In this document: positions 34,858-42,587 of the stretch, in pieces | Numbering within the stretch: position 1 is the stretch's first letter | Layout of the letters: every line of letters starts with the position of its first letter | IMG/VR virus record: IMGVR_UViG_3300025289_000029 | Span: 1 to 61,576 of that record | Strand: one strand, 5' to 3' | Length of the DNA: 61,576 nucleotides | Source: a virus | Position numbers and translations under genes: made by a program | The notes under the pieces: model-generated | Told to the model about the DNA's origin: nothing | Databases searched by the model: none | The model's input: the letters and a program-made list of their open reading frames with translations, nothing else

Positions 34858-35201
34858 GAATACTGATATGTGGTTCACGTATGTGGACAGATGTTGAGCC
34901 TATCAGAGCGTACTTGAAAACACTTCCTGCCAACGCTACCATCATTACCGGAGCTTCCGCCGGAGCTGACAGAATCGCTGCTCAGGTCGCTCGTGAGCTA
35001 GGTTTGAATGTTGAAGAATATCCTGCTGATTGGAAGAGGTTTGGCAGAGCCGCAGGGCCAATCAGGAACACGCAAATGCTAGACGAAGGTGAGCCAATTA
35101 AGGTCAGAGCTTTTACTCGAACACCCATTACACCTGGGACGGCGAACATGATAGCGCAGGCCCGCAGAAAAGGGTTAGAAGTGGAGGTAACATATGCGTG
35201 A
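34854..35201 (+). CDS. SLOG-family nucleotide-binding protein (DUF2493-like)
   Basis: 115 residues. MRILICGSRMWTD at the start and TIITGASAGADRIAAQVAREL in the middle are the two glycine loops of the YspA/SLOG family, which bind nucleotide derivatives. WKRFGRAAGPIRN follows, typical of this group. SLOG domains are linked to sensing or cleaving NAD- and nucleotide-derived signals; the role here is unknown. ATG overlaps the preceding stop. Confidence 0.85.
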   Translation: MRILICGSRMWTDVEPIRAYLKTLPANATIITGASAGADRIAAQVARELGLNVEEYPADWKRFGRAAGPIRNTQMLDEGEPIKVRAFTRTPITPGTANMIAQARRKGLEVEVTYA

Positions 35202-35460
35202 CTCTGGTGTCTACGTACGTGTCGCAGGTCGTGGTACGGTAGACCTCATCTACGAGACCACTGACGACGAGTTCCTCAATTGGGTAGGTGAGAAGGTTGC
35301 CAACTGCGGAGGGATAGTCATAGCGGAGACAGGTGTCAGATGTGACCCCGAAATACGTTTTTCTATACTCCTTCGTCTGCATGAGCATGGTATCGAAGTA
35401 GTCCGTGCGAAAGGGAGTGAATACGCTCGAATAATCAAAGCCCAAGAGCGGGTTAACTGA
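35194..35460 (+). CDS. Hypothetical protein
   Basis: 88 residues, alpha/beta (VYVRVAGRGTVDLIYE; GGIVIAETG; ILLRLHEHGIEVVRAKG). Coupled to the SLOG gene by start-stop overlap. Not recognised. Downstream, a 34-codon frame at 35485-35589 looks weakly coding but lacks a clear start. Confidence 0.5.
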   Translation: MRDSGVYVRVAGRGTVDLIYETTDDEFLNWVGEKVANCGGIVIAETGVRCDPEIRFSILLRLHEHGIEVVRAKGSEYARIIKAQERVN

Positions 35461-35563
35461 TGGCTGACTCAGATAGCTGCCCTGTTGAATCTGGACTGCT
35501 GGGACGCGCTCAGGCTGGGTGAAGAACGCTACATGGAAGCGATGTCGATTAAGGAGACAAGAC

Positions 35564-35809
35564 GTGACGGATACACCCGAAACGAATGACTGTGTTCATC
35601 ACTGGATAATAGAGACACCCGCTGGTGGCCCAACAAGCGACGCTCGATGTAGAAAATGCGGCACAGAAAGAGCCTTCTCTAACTTCGATGAGAAGTTCTC
35701 TGGTAGCTATAAAACTGATCCAGAGTTGAAGAAGGTAAAGCACGCAAGGGCGGCGAAGTCCACAGGGAACGCTCTTGGAGAATACTGGCGCGGAGACCTA
35801 GATAAGTAG
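35564..35809 (+). CDS. Small zinc-binding protein
   Basis: 81 residues from GTG 35564 with AAGGAG upstream; an earlier GTG at 35519 is possible. CVHHW and CRKCG supply likely zinc ligands, as in many phage proteins of the type 'C-x-H-W ... C-x2-C-G'. Ends convergent with the next gene (12-base overlap). Function unknown. Confidence 0.6.
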   Translation: MTDTPETNDCVHHWIIETPAGGPTSDARCRKCGTERAFSNFDEKFSGSYKTDPELKKVKHARAAKSTGNALGEYWRGDLDK

Positions 35810-36325
35810 CGACCAATCTTTAGGCACCCTACCACGGTCTGTGTGACGCAGAACAAGACGTATAGCGCCACCTCCTAAAAGAACATCTCGCAAAGCGTCG
35901 TTCGGTAGAGCTATCTCAAATGCCAGCTCCAGACGTGGGTACAGTCGAAGGAGCAGTAAGTTACCGTCTCGGCTCACGAGCGTCTTAGGTATCAACGCGA
36001 TCTGGCGATGCGCTACCGGAGACCACTTGCGGTTACAGAAGCCTTTGAACCACGCCTGCGCGAAGGCAATGGAGTGTATCTTTCTTTTGTCAGCGAGACT
36101 TTGTTTGACATCGGCCAAGATTGGATTCCTATATCTTCGCCAGTAGTCCTCAACGCTTTGGCAGGCGGGCTCGTGGTCACAGCGAAACTGGTGAATACGA
36201 AACCAGAGACGGCCTTGTCTCTTGGAAGTTCTGTCTATTCTCAGGGCAACGTTGGCCGCTATTGAGTACGTCCGTCGCCATTCTTCCACATACTGAAGGA
36301 GGAGCGTCTCCTTTTCGGAGGTCAT
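35798..36325 (-). CDS. Hypothetical protein
   Basis: 175 residues, Arg/Leu-rich, with several Trp and Tyr (VEDYWRRYRNPILADVKQ). Not recognised. Reads like a nucleic-acid-binding protein by composition only. Overlaps the zinc-binding gene convergently by twelve bases. Confidence 0.5.
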   Translation of the reverse strand: MTSEKETLLLQYVEEWRRTYSIAANVALRIDRTSKRQGRLWFRIHQFRCDHEPACQSVEDYWRRYRNPILADVKQSLADKRKIHSIAFAQAWFKGFCNRKWSPVAHRQIALIPKTLVSRDGNLLLLRLYPRLELAFEIALPNDALRDVLLGGGAIRLVLRHTDRGRVPKDWSLLI

Positions 36326-36370
36326 AGGGTTAAGAGTTATCGCTTGCAGGTGGCCTCACCTCCAGACGCG

Positions 36371-36511
36371 TCAGCATGCCTTCATCTCCAGCCGCTTCCG
36401 CATATCGGCTTCGGTGAGGGCGAGGCTCTTATGAGCAACAATACAACTGTGCGCCTCGCAGAAGCCACCGCCCGAAAGAGCCAATATGCTTCGCCACAGG
36501 TACGCGTTCAT
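36371..36511 (-). CDS. Small open frame, doubtful
   Basis: 46 residues with plausible composition (VAHKSLALTEADMRKRLEMK), overlapping the 3' end of the coiled-coil gene in another frame. No RBS is seen; it may be the shifted end of that gene. Confidence 0.3.
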   Translation of the reverse strand: MNAYLWRSILALSGGGFCEAHSCIVAHKSLALTEADMRKRLEMKAC

Positions 36512-36698
36512 GAGCGCGACGAGCCACGTCTTCGAGCGCCGCGTCCTTCTCCTTCACCAGCGCCCGCGAGGCGTCCCGCTCTCGCTCCATCGCGTCGCGC
36601 TCCATCCTCATCGTTGCGGCCCATTGGTCTGCTGATTCCCGTTGAGCCTCGGCCTCCAACCGCATCTCTCGTTCTATTACCAGTTCGTCGTCGGTCAT
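36429..36698 (-). CDS. Small coiled-coil protein
   Basis: 89 residues, ATG overlapping the preceding stop and with GGAGGAG upstream. Residues 5-65 are an almost pure Glu/Arg/Ala coiled coil (IEREMRLEAEAQRESADQW). The last 20 residues may be out of frame, see the small open frame at 36371-36511. Function unknown. Confidence 0.5.
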   Translation of the reverse strand: MTDDELVIEREMRLEAEAQRESADQWAATMRMERDAMERERDASRALVKEKDAALEDVARRAHERVPVAKHIGSFGRWLLRGAQLYCCS

Positions 36699-37171
36699 CA
36701 CTTCTCCTCCAGATGCTCCAGCATGTCGGATTCCTTGAGGGCAAGAGCAGCATCAAGACGCTCCCCAACTTCTTCCCAGACGCCGTGGAAAAGCGAGTCC
36801 TCCTTAATGTCGTCGGTCTTCTGGCGCTGCTCACGCACCCAATCTCTAACTTGAGCTATCTCCTCCACCAGCGCCCGCAAAACAGCGATTGTAAGGAGTA
36901 GTGCAGGGACGGCTTCGCGGGCGGCGGCAATGAAGGCAGCATTGGCTTGGTGCTGACGTGGTGAGAGGTCATTGCCCTGATGTCGCGGGTTGACTGCTAT
37001 CAACTTGCCCATTGGGGCGGCCATGCCTCCTGATATTATCCAACGTTCAGGCTTGTCACTGTGGTTCAGTTTTCGCCACGGCCCCTCGGTCGCGGCATCC
37101 ACCAGCGCCTTGAGAGCCTGTTCTGCCTTGTTCAAGTGCGTCGTCCAGTCTTCTGCTTGTTCTTTGATCAA
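36698..37171 (-). CDS. Ead/Ea22-like protein
   Basis: 157 residues, TTG start with AAGGAG upstream. The pattern EGPWRK ... NAAFIAAAREAVPALLLTI is that of the Ead/Ea22 group found in many phages, function unknown. The same pattern occurs at 40129-40434. Helical C-terminal half. First gene of a short minus operon whose leader carries one copy of the hairpin/ATAAGTGTC element. Confidence 0.65.
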   Translation of the reverse strand: MIKEQAEDWTTHLNKAEQALKALVDAATEGPWRKLNHSDKPERWIISGGMAAPMGKLIAVNPRHQGNDLSPRQHQANAAFIAAAREAVPALLLTIAVLRALVEEIAQVRDWVREQRQKTDDIKEDSLFHGVWEEVGERLDAALALKESDMLEHLEEK

Positions 37172-37198
37172 TTGCTAAGTCTCCTTAATATCAAGATC

Positions 37199-37250
37199 GA
37201 CACTTATATCTTACAGATAAAGCACAGCGAAGCTAAAACTTCGCCTGTGC
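37199..37250 (-). other. Hairpin + ATAAGTGTC element, copy C
   Basis: Read on the minus strand: a stem of about eleven pairs (GCACA..GCGAAG / CTTCGC..TGTGC, 37250-37222) followed by a spacer and ATAAGTGTC (37207-37199). It lies 28 bases upstream of the gene at 37171. Three relatives are at 37652, 37746 and 56454. Confidence 0.7.
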
Positions 37251-37362
37251 CCCTGTCCTATTAGGGGGCCTCGCGGGAGTAGTGTAGTCAACGTGCCTTA
37301 CCTGTCTATCATCTTAGCAGATGTTATATACATCTGTCAATACTATCTGAACGCTAAAAGGG

Positions 37363-37458
37363 AAAAAGCTGAGGGGCAGACCTCCCGCAAAATCTGCCCC
37401 TCTTGAGAGCGCCCACGACTTTGACGCGCACACAACACCCCAGCCAGCGTGGTCGCCT
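37363..37458 (-). ncRNA. Predicted small RNA, minus strand
   Basis: About 96 bases from the expected start after TATAAT (37470-37465) to a strong terminator: stem GAGGGGCAGA/TCTGCCCCTC (37402-37393 with 37380-37371) and five T on the minus strand (37367-37363). No open frame of note. It is either a small RNA or an attenuated leader of the 37171 gene. Confidence 0.6.
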
Positions 37459-37464
37459 ACTGTG

Positions 37465-37492
37465 ATTATACCATATTTGGCAACGCTGTCGA
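37465..37492 (-). promoter_or_regulatory. Promoter for minus small RNA / operon
   Basis: TCGACA (37492-37487), 16 bases, perfect TATAAT (37470-37465). Confidence 0.7.
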
Positions 37493-37501
37493 TCAGCAAA
37501 C

Positions 37502-37530
37502 TTGTTGGCAGCAGCAAAGTGTGGTATAAC
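37502..37530 (+). promoter_or_regulatory. Promoter for plus small RNA
   Basis: TTGTTG (37502-37507), 17 bases, TATAAC (37525-37530). The -35 box is weak. It is divergent from the promoter at 37465-37492. Confidence 0.5.
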
Positions 37531-37536
37531 TTGGGT

Positions 37537-37602
37537 GCATCGACCCTCCCTGTTGATGCGGGCTGAAGAGACAGACTCCCTCCGTGGGAGTCTTCTCTTT
37601 TT
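37537..37602 (+). ncRNA. Predicted small RNA, plus strand
   Basis: About 66 bases: a first hairpin GCATC...GATGC, then a terminator with stem GACTCCC/GGGAGTC (37574-37580 with 37586-37592) and a run of five T at 37598-37602. No open frame. Mirrors the small RNA on the other strand. Confidence 0.6.
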
Positions 37603-37651
37603 GTCCAATCGTCCAATCATCCCAACGTGGGCCAGCTTAGCAGGTTATCTC

Positions 37652-37712
37652 AAAAGAACCTTTCAGGTTCTTTTCTGATAAGTGTCCATGTTGATGATAA
37701 GTCTCTTTAGCA
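37652..37712 (+). other. Hairpin + ATAAGTGTC element, copy A
   Basis: Stem AAAAGAACC/GGTTCTTTT (37652-37660 with 37666-37674), then GATAAGTGTC ending at 37686, then TTGATGATAAG and CTTTAGCAT. The stem sequence differs from the other copies but pairing is kept. Confidence 0.7.
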
Positions 37713-37745
37713 TTTGATTTCAACAAAGGGGCACGGGATAGATAG

Positions 37746-37812
37746 AAACATAGCCTTCGCTATGTTTTATCCTTTAGGATATAAGTGTCAATATTGATGC
37801 TAACTCTTCTTA
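37746..37812 (+). other. Hairpin + ATAAGTGTC element, copy B
   Basis: Stem AAACATAGC/GCTATGTTT (37746-37754 with 37759-37767), loop CTTC, then ATAAGTGTC at 37781-37789 and TTGATGCTAA after it. Same order and spacing class as the other three copies. Confidence 0.7.
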
Positions 37813-37911
37813 ACAGTTGTTTACAGTTCAGACCAGGCGATCTTTTTCGATCAGTTGGAACTGGCTGTCTGGGTGAGCTGGGTAGATTATCAAACTTCGC
37901 TGTCTGAGCTA

Positions 37912-37941
37912 TTGACAATTGCCCCCTTCCTTCTATATAAT
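37912..37941 (+). promoter_or_regulatory. Promoter of the accessory operon
   Basis: TTGACA (37912-37917), 18 bases, TATAAT (37936-37941), both perfect. The first gene starts at 37972. Confidence 0.8.
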
Positions 37942-37971
37942 AAAGAGGCACACGAGAGGAGTCACAACAGG

Positions 37972-38253
37972 ATGATAGAGCTAAGCGAATCCGCAGTCGA
38001 AAGCCTCGCAGCAGCCGCGTTAGGTGTAGAGTCCACCTTCGACGTAACACCGTTGCCGGAGGGCGAGCGGTACACAACGCTGAAAGGCCAGGGCTATGCC
38101 ACACTGCTTGAGATTCTTAGGGCTATAGACGTGCCCACGAGTGATCTAAGAGAAGCAGCAGAACAGGGGATATATGAGTTCCTGCGGGGACAGTCAGCTT
38201 ACCTGCGGCGTCGTATTCAAGAGTGGTTGAAAGAGCCAGAGCAGATTAAGTGA
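37972..38253 (+). CDS. Hypothetical protein, first of accessory operon
   Basis: 93 residues from ATG 37972, AGGAG ten bases upstream. Helical; pattern TLKGQGYATLLEILRAIDVPTSDLREAAEQG. Not recognised. First gene after the strong promoter at 37912-37941, hence probably early and abundant. Confidence 0.6.
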   Translation: MIELSESAVESLAAAALGVESTFDVTPLPEGERYTTLKGQGYATLLEILRAIDVPTSDLREAAEQGIYEFLRGQSAYLRRRIQEWLKEPEQIK

Positions 38254-38453
38254 GATGTCCAAACTGTGAGTCGGTCATGGAACGTGAGGATCATGTTGAC
38301 ACCTCTGGTTTCCCAGAGCTTATCATCCACGCTATCTACGTCTGTGAGGACTGTGGCGCGGAGTACATCTGGAGACGGGCAACCGGCAGACTAGAATCGC
38401 TGTTTGACCCTCGTGATAACGTGCCCAAAGAGTACACAGATGCCACGTCCTAG
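38250..38453 (+). CDS. Small zinc-ribbon protein
   Basis: 67 residues, GTG start overlapping the previous stop. CPNC near the start and CEDCGAEYIWR about 25 residues later form a standard zinc ribbon, as in many phage and archaeal small proteins. Function unknown. Confidence 0.65.
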   Translation: MRCPNCESVMEREDHVDTSGFPELIIHAIYVCEDCGAEYIWRRATGRLESLFDPRDNVPKEYTDATS

Positions 38454-38772
38454 AGTCAGCTCCGGCCAGCGTTTGCTGAGGAACATCTTGGTCGATAACG
38501 GCTTCGGGCCTATCCAGATGGAGTACGGCGTCGCTGGTTACTCGGTAGACCTCTATCTGCCTGAGCATCACATTGGGATCGAGTACGACGGCCCACTTCA
38601 CCACCTGACGCATCAGGAAGACGCCGTTCGCTGTGCGAACATAACGAAGGCAGGTCTGCCGTTGCTGCACGTGACAAGTGCAGAAGTCAAAGTTGCAAAG
38701 TCGAACCCGAAGGCACTTGTGAAAAAGGTTGCGGCTTTTGTTCGACTGAGAGGTACGCAATGCAAGGGTTAA
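38440..38772 (+). CDS. Vsr/DUF559-like nuclease
   Basis: 110 residues from ATG 38440. VDLYLPEHHIGIEYDGPLHHL gives the D...ExDGxxH core of the Vsr/DUF559 endonuclease fold; LLHVTSAEVKVAKSN follows. Overlaps both neighbours by about 13 bases. Related to the gene at 34408-34857. Possibly a free-standing mobile or repair nuclease. Confidence 0.7.
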   Translation: MPRPRVSSGQRLLRNILVDNGFGPIQMEYGVAGYSVDLYLPEHHIGIEYDGPLHHLTHQEDAVRCANITKAGLPLLHVTSAEVKVAKSNPKALVKKVAAFVRLRGTQCKG

Positions 38773-38948
38773 CCCTAGCTAGCAGTCTCCACGATAAGGT
38801 TCTAGAACGTCTGGAGAAGTTTGACGTTCCACGTAGTTACACGAAGCCGTGGGTGCTGTACCTTGTCTGCTTGCTGGCTGTTGACACACTAGACACAGAT
38901 GAGGAGTTAAAGCAGAAGATGTTGGAGTATCTAGGTGACAAAGATTAG
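38760..38948 (+). CDS. Small hypothetical protein
   Basis: 62 residues, helical (SSLHDKVLERLEKFDVPRSYT). Start and stop overlap neighbours. Not recognised. Confidence 0.5.
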   Translation: MQGLTLASSLHDKVLERLEKFDVPRSYTKPWVLYLVCLLAVDTLDTDEELKQKMLEYLGDKD

Positions 38949-39180
38949 AGTGCAGACAACTTCGGGCTGTTACACCGTCCCCGACCCTGATGATGAGTGC
39001 GCTTGGTGTGGCGACGCCAGACGGCAGCACACTGAGACAGGTTGCAGGTTGTGTGGAAGATACCCGTGGGAGCGCGGCATCTACGCCTGCACAGGATTTG
39101 TCGAACGGGACAAGGCAGCAGCCCGTAGGAGAAAGTTTATGAAGGCCGCAGGTCTCCTCGATGCCAACAGTTCTAGCTGA
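38935..39180 (+). CDS. Small Cys-rich zinc protein
   Basis: 81 residues, GTG start. CAWCGDARRQHTETGCRLCG plus YACTGF give C-x2-C ... H ... C-x2-C, a zinc site of the kind common in this operon. Stop overlaps the methylase start by 20 bases. Confidence 0.6.
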   Translation: MTKIRVQTTSGCYTVPDPDDECAWCGDARRQHTETGCRLCGRYPWERGIYACTGFVERDKAAARRRKFMKAAGLLDANSSS

Positions 39181-39847
39181 CGCACGTCAAACAAGCTTGG
39201 CCGAGGAGTCTGTTAACCTCATCATCAGCGATCCGCCTTGGGACGCTCTGGACAAGTGGCGTAGCGTTGGTACGACCACTCGACTCGGTGGGCACCACCG
39301 CCCTGAGCTAAGAACGGGCTGGTTCGAGACACTGAGCACACAAGAGATTATTGAGATTCTGCGCCATGCTCACAGCTACCTGAAACCCAACAGCCATCTC
39401 TACTGGTTCGTACATCCCGAAGCGGCTGGCGAAGTTCTTATCGCAGCCAAAAAACTTTTCGACTACGCGAAGCTGTTGGTGTGGGATAAGGTTAACATGG
39501 GAATGGGTTATCACTACCGCGCTCGGCACGAGTTCGTCCTCTTTGCTGAGAAGGGTAAAAGGCGATTGAACAGCCTCAGCATACCCGACGTTCTGGAGTT
39601 CAAAGCGGTCACGAAGCGCCAACAGCTATACCCGACCCAAAAGCCACTTGAGCTAGTCGAAGTGTTCATCAAACAAAGCAGCGTCGCAGGTGAACTCGTG
39701 TTCGATATGTTCACTGGCAGTGGCACGACTGCTGTTGCTGCGGTCAGGAACAACCGTAGCTTTGTCGGATGGGACTTAAACGAAGAGGCAGTATGTATCG
39801 CCAACGAGCGAGAAAGGAGTGCCCGAAATGGAATGTCCGTTGTGTGA
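39161..39847 (+). CDS. DNA methyltransferase, N4/N6 (DPPW type)
   Basis: 228 residues. DPPW at residues 24-27 (motif IV), MFTGSGTTAVAA near 190 (motif I) in the circularly permuted beta-class order, and TQKPLELVE before it. Such enzymes methylate cytosine-N4 or adenine-N6. No restriction partner is next to it, so it is probably a protective phage methylase. It is the second adenine/cytosine-N methylase in the window (the other is fused to the capsid protease). Confidence 0.85.
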   Translation: MPTVLADARQTSLAEESVNLIISDPPWDALDKWRSVGTTTRLGGHHRPELRTGWFETLSTQEIIEILRHAHSYLKPNSHLYWFVHPEAAGEVLIAAKKLFDYAKLLVWDKVNMGMGYHYRARHEFVLFAEKGKRRLNSLSIPDVLEFKAVTKRQQLYPTQKPLELVEVFIKQSSVAGELVFDMFTGSGTTAVAAVRNNRSFVGWDLNEEAVCIANERERSARNGMSVV

Positions 39848-39947
39848 GGAGACGCTGAGTCCACGCAGGAACGCAAAGCGCGTGACCTGCAAAGAGTGTG
39901 GCTCCGTCTATGTTATAGAGGAGCTGGCGGATAGGCTGGCAATATGA
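39828..39947 (+). CDS. Mini zinc-ribbon protein
   Basis: 39 residues, ATG with AAAGGAG upstream. CPLC near the start and CKECGSVYV near residue 22 form a zinc ribbon. Starts inside the methylase 3' end and overlaps the next gene by ATGA. Confidence 0.65.
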   Translation: MECPLCEETLSPRRNAKRVTCKECGSVYVIEELADRLAI

Positions 39948-40132
39948 AGTACTACTACATTGTTGGCACCGCTCGTATTCGGGGAACGATAGTGGCTGAG
40001 AACGCTGAGCAAGCAGAAGCAGTTGTCAAAAGCCATCTGAACCGTGTCTACGGTGGTGCTGGGTCTCGTTTGGAGGTCAAGGTTATAGACATATATGCCC
40101 ACTCAAAAGGGAAGGTAGGAGAGACGGAATGA
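39944..40132 (+). CDS. Small hypothetical protein
   Basis: 62 residues, one strand-helix-strand unit (YYYIVGTARIRGTIVAENAEQAEAVV) resembling small ferredoxin-like phage proteins of unknown role. Confidence 0.5.
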   Translation: MKYYYIVGTARIRGTIVAENAEQAEAVVKSHLNRVYGGAGSRLEVKVIDIYAHSKGKVGETE

Positions 40133-40434
40133 GCAAGCACGCAGCGGGGCCGTGGTCTTACGCGGCCAGGCTATCAGCCTCCGAGAACCATAAGGGCTTT
40201 GCGCTCTGGCCCGCCACCGGAGGCTCCATCGCTGAGATATACCCTCTTGACCAAGACGGGCGGCAAGGCGAGGCCAACGCCCGCCTGATAGCCGCCGCGC
40301 CTGACCTGCTGGCGGCGCTCAGGGACGCTGTTGATGTTATGGAGCGTAGTCAGCCCCACGAGGGCGGCTACACGTGGCAGCGACTAGAGCGCGCCCGCGC
40401 CGCTATCGCCAGCGTGGAAGGAAGCGACAAATGA
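40129..40434 (+). CDS. Ead/Ea22-like protein
   Basis: 101 residues. AAGPWSY ... NARLIAAAPDLLAALRDAVDVME is the typical Ead/Ea22 pattern. Coupled by overlaps to both neighbours. Second copy of the family (see 36698-37171). Function unknown. Confidence 0.7.
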   Translation: MSKHAAGPWSYAARLSASENHKGFALWPATGGSIAEIYPLDQDGRQGEANARLIAAAPDLLAALRDAVDVMERSQPHEGGYTWQRLERARAAIASVEGSDK

Positions 40435-41171
40435 GACTTCTAGTAGTTGACTTCGATTACTTCGTGCCTGTTATAGAGCGTCCACAGGACGGTGACACTT
40501 GGCCTCTCTATGACTGGGGCCACTCTGAAGCATACGGCAACGGTCTTCAAAGTGCTCTCTGGGACATACGCGCTATGGGGTTTCTCAGGCACGGTTATAA
40601 CCTGCCAACGACCAGCGGTGAAGAGGTCAACTTCTGGTCGCGGTTCGACATCAAGCCCAACGCTCCGTTCTACGTGGCTGATAGTAATGTTCACGCTTAC
40701 GCTCCGAGGGTGCGTAGAGGCGTTACGGACGTGTGGCTGTACGACGCACACCACGACTGTGGCTACAAACAGAAACTCTCTGACATTTTCATGTCAGGCA
40801 AGCTGAGTTGCGAAGACTGGATGATCGGCTACTGGCTGGCCGGTGCAAAGCTGCATGTCCGCTATCCTAAGTGGCGGCGGTATGCTATGACGTTGGAGCC
40901 CAAGCCCAACCTTCAGTATAAGCTCGACCGCAAGGTCGATAACGGCGACGACCTGCCACTACGCTTCGACAAGGTTTTCGTCTGCCGCTCAGGTGCCTGG
41001 GTTCCACCTTGGCTGGATATGGACTTTGTGAAGTTCATCCTGCGGTCAGGACTGCCGATGCCGAAGAAGCTCGATGAGGTGAAGATGCGTAAGTGGAGCT
41101 TGGATAGCGTTTTAGAGTTAATGGAGACTGAGGCGAAGATGCTCCAGAAGGCGAATGAGCTACAAAAATGA
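40431..41171 (+). CDS. UPF0489 / arginase-fold-like protein
   Basis: 246 residues from the ATG overlapping the previous stop. VVDFDYF at the start, WGHSEAYG near 30, VADSNVHAYA near 87 and WLYDAHHDCGY near 105 place Asp/His residues like the UPF0489 and arginase/deacetylase fold, where DxHHD binds metals. A metal-dependent hydrolase is likely; substrate unknown. The C-terminal third is basic. Confidence 0.55.
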   Translation: MRLLVVDFDYFVPVIERPQDGDTWPLYDWGHSEAYGNGLQSALWDIRAMGFLRHGYNLPTTSGEEVNFWSRFDIKPNAPFYVADSNVHAYAPRVRRGVTDVWLYDAHHDCGYKQKLSDIFMSGKLSCEDWMIGYWLAGAKLHVRYPKWRRYAMTLEPKPNLQYKLDRKVDNGDDLPLRFDKVFVCRSGAWVPPWLDMDFVKFILRSGLPMPKKLDEVKMRKWSLDSVLELMETEAKMLQKANELQK

Positions 41172-41413
41172 AAACCAAAGAACTTCTAAGGGTACTGGAG
41201 AGGCTTGAGTGGAGCACCCATGCAGACTGTGAAGGGACGGGATTCATGGGAAGTGGGCCTCCGATGCACCCGTATGCTCACCCTGCCTGCCCGCTTTGCG
41301 GAGGACTGAACCCACAGCAGAAGTACCCTAACTGTTTCAACAAGTCCGCCTTGGGGCACCGCCCTGGGTGTTCTCTTTATGATGCCATTGTCACCCTAAA
41401 AGGAAATGCGTAA
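41168..41413 (+). CDS. Small Cys/His-rich protein
   Basis: 81 residues with HADCEGTG, CPLCGGLNP, NCFN and GCSLYD, enough for one or two zinc sites. Unknown function. Confidence 0.55.
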   Translation: MKTKELLRVLERLEWSTHADCEGTGFMGSGPPMHPYAHPACPLCGGLNPQQKYPNCFNKSALGHRPGCSLYDAIVTLKGNA

Positions 41414-42035
41414 GTATAGAATAGGTGATGTCGTCTTCTGGTGGAGTGGTCAGCGCCGTGTTGTCCAGCGCATCCGCGAGACGAAGCACGGTGGGCATTG
41501 TTACTATGGGCTAAGAATACTCAAGTCTGTAGCGCGCAGTCTGCCGGTCAGGTACACCAACGTCGGCTTCGACGGTCGAGCAGACAAGACACGTATCTAC
41601 TGGGTGCGTTCGGACAGGTTGGCGGCGTTCGACGGCGCAGCAAATAGAACAGGTGAAGCGGGGAGGCCAAAGTTGATAGCAAACAAGGGTCGGCGGCGTA
41701 GCAGTCGAATGGACACCTGTCCGTTCTGCGGTGGGCCTAAATATAAAGTCAGCAAGACTTGTAACGGATGTAGATGGAGACTCCTACCAACGAGGGTTTG
41801 TTCTTCTTGCGGTAAGCGTAAGAGCAGACGAGCAGATATCTGTGCAACCTGTTACGCTGCCCAATCGCGTGTCAGCCCGCAGACTTTGGCGATACTCGAA
41901 GCCCTAGAGCGTGACGCCAAATACGGACGATACGCTCGCGTTGCCAGACAGTTCGGTTTGACCAGAGCTAGGGTTAGTGCTATCGCTGGAGCGCACCGCG
42001 AAGGGTGGAAGGATGCAGAGGAAAAAAGTGGCTGA
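41406..42035 (+). CDS. Zinc-ribbon and HTH regulator-like protein
   Basis: 209 residues. Residues 1-75 form a strand-rich SH3-like part (GDVVFWWSGQRRVVQRIRE). Residues 100-150 have three Cys pairs (CPFCGGP, CNGC, CSSCGKRKSRRADICATC) as two zinc ribbons. Residues 160-200 are a helix-turn-helix (YARVARQFGLTRARVSAIAG). Possibly a DNA-binding regulator. Confidence 0.6.
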   Translation: MRKYRIGDVVFWWSGQRRVVQRIRETKHGGHCYYGLRILKSVARSLPVRYTNVGFDGRADKTRIYWVRSDRLAAFDGAANRTGEAGRPKLIANKGRRRSSRMDTCPFCGGPKYKVSKTCNGCRWRLLPTRVCSSCGKRKSRRADICATCYAAQSRVSPQTLAILEALERDAKYGRYARVARQFGLTRARVSAIAGAHREGWKDAEEKSG

Positions 42036-42243
42036 AGGGACACATTCATATATCTGCTCAGAGTGCGGTACTTGGTGCAACGACACACCCCTGACGTATG
42101 AGTACCCTGATAGACATCCACACCCTAAAAAGGTGTGCTTGGATATTCTGCGCGCGAGGATGGCCAGAGAGCTTGAACTACTTGGGCGTGGAGTGAGAGA
42201 AACATATGCGTCTATTCAGAAAGTGGAGAGGAGAACGATATGA
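42013..42243 (+). CDS. Small zinc-ribbon protein
   Basis: 76 residues from ATG 42013, overlapping the previous gene. ICSECGTWC and a later C form a probable zinc site. Function unknown. Confidence 0.5.
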   Translation: MQRKKVAEGTHSYICSECGTWCNDTPLTYEYPDRHPHPKKVCLDILRARMARELELLGRGVRETYASIQKVERRTI

Positions 42244-42587
42244 GTTTCGTTGCCGACTTAGAGCGCATGCCGTCAATACTTAACCGGCGTCCGCTCACTG
42301 ATGGCGAGAGGGCTGCGATTCTGAGAAAGCAAGCGGAAGCACTTATCCGCCATCTCTACAACCCACATCCCGAATATGGTTGGCGGGTGAGTAGCCGCGC
42401 TGATCAGTTTAAGGGCGAAACTATCAACTGGGGGGACTTACACGTCGTTCTTGTTGAACCAATGGAGGACGGGTCGTTCATTGTTACCATTGAAGAGGCC
42501 AGCCATGATTGCCCTCTATTCACTGCCTGGATGGAGAAATGGTTACTAGACTGGGGTTGGAAGTGTGAGGTTAGGACGGAGTGGTGA
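42240..42587 (+). CDS. Hypothetical protein
   Basis: 115 residues, ATG overlapping the previous stop. Alpha/beta with FITVEEAS-type strands and Trp-rich end (WMEKWLLDWGWKCEV). Not recognised. Confidence 0.5.
   Translation: MSFVADLERMPSILNRRPLTDGERAAILRKQAEALIRHLYNPHPEYGWRVSSRADQFKGETINWGDLHVVLVEPMEDGSFIVTIEEASHDCPLFTAWMEKWLLDWGWKCEVRTEW

Noticed and set aside
36344-36901. Plus-strand frame of 185 codons, Pro/Arg-rich
   Set aside because: Antisense to the coiled-coil and Ead-like genes; composition is that of a mirrored coiled coil.
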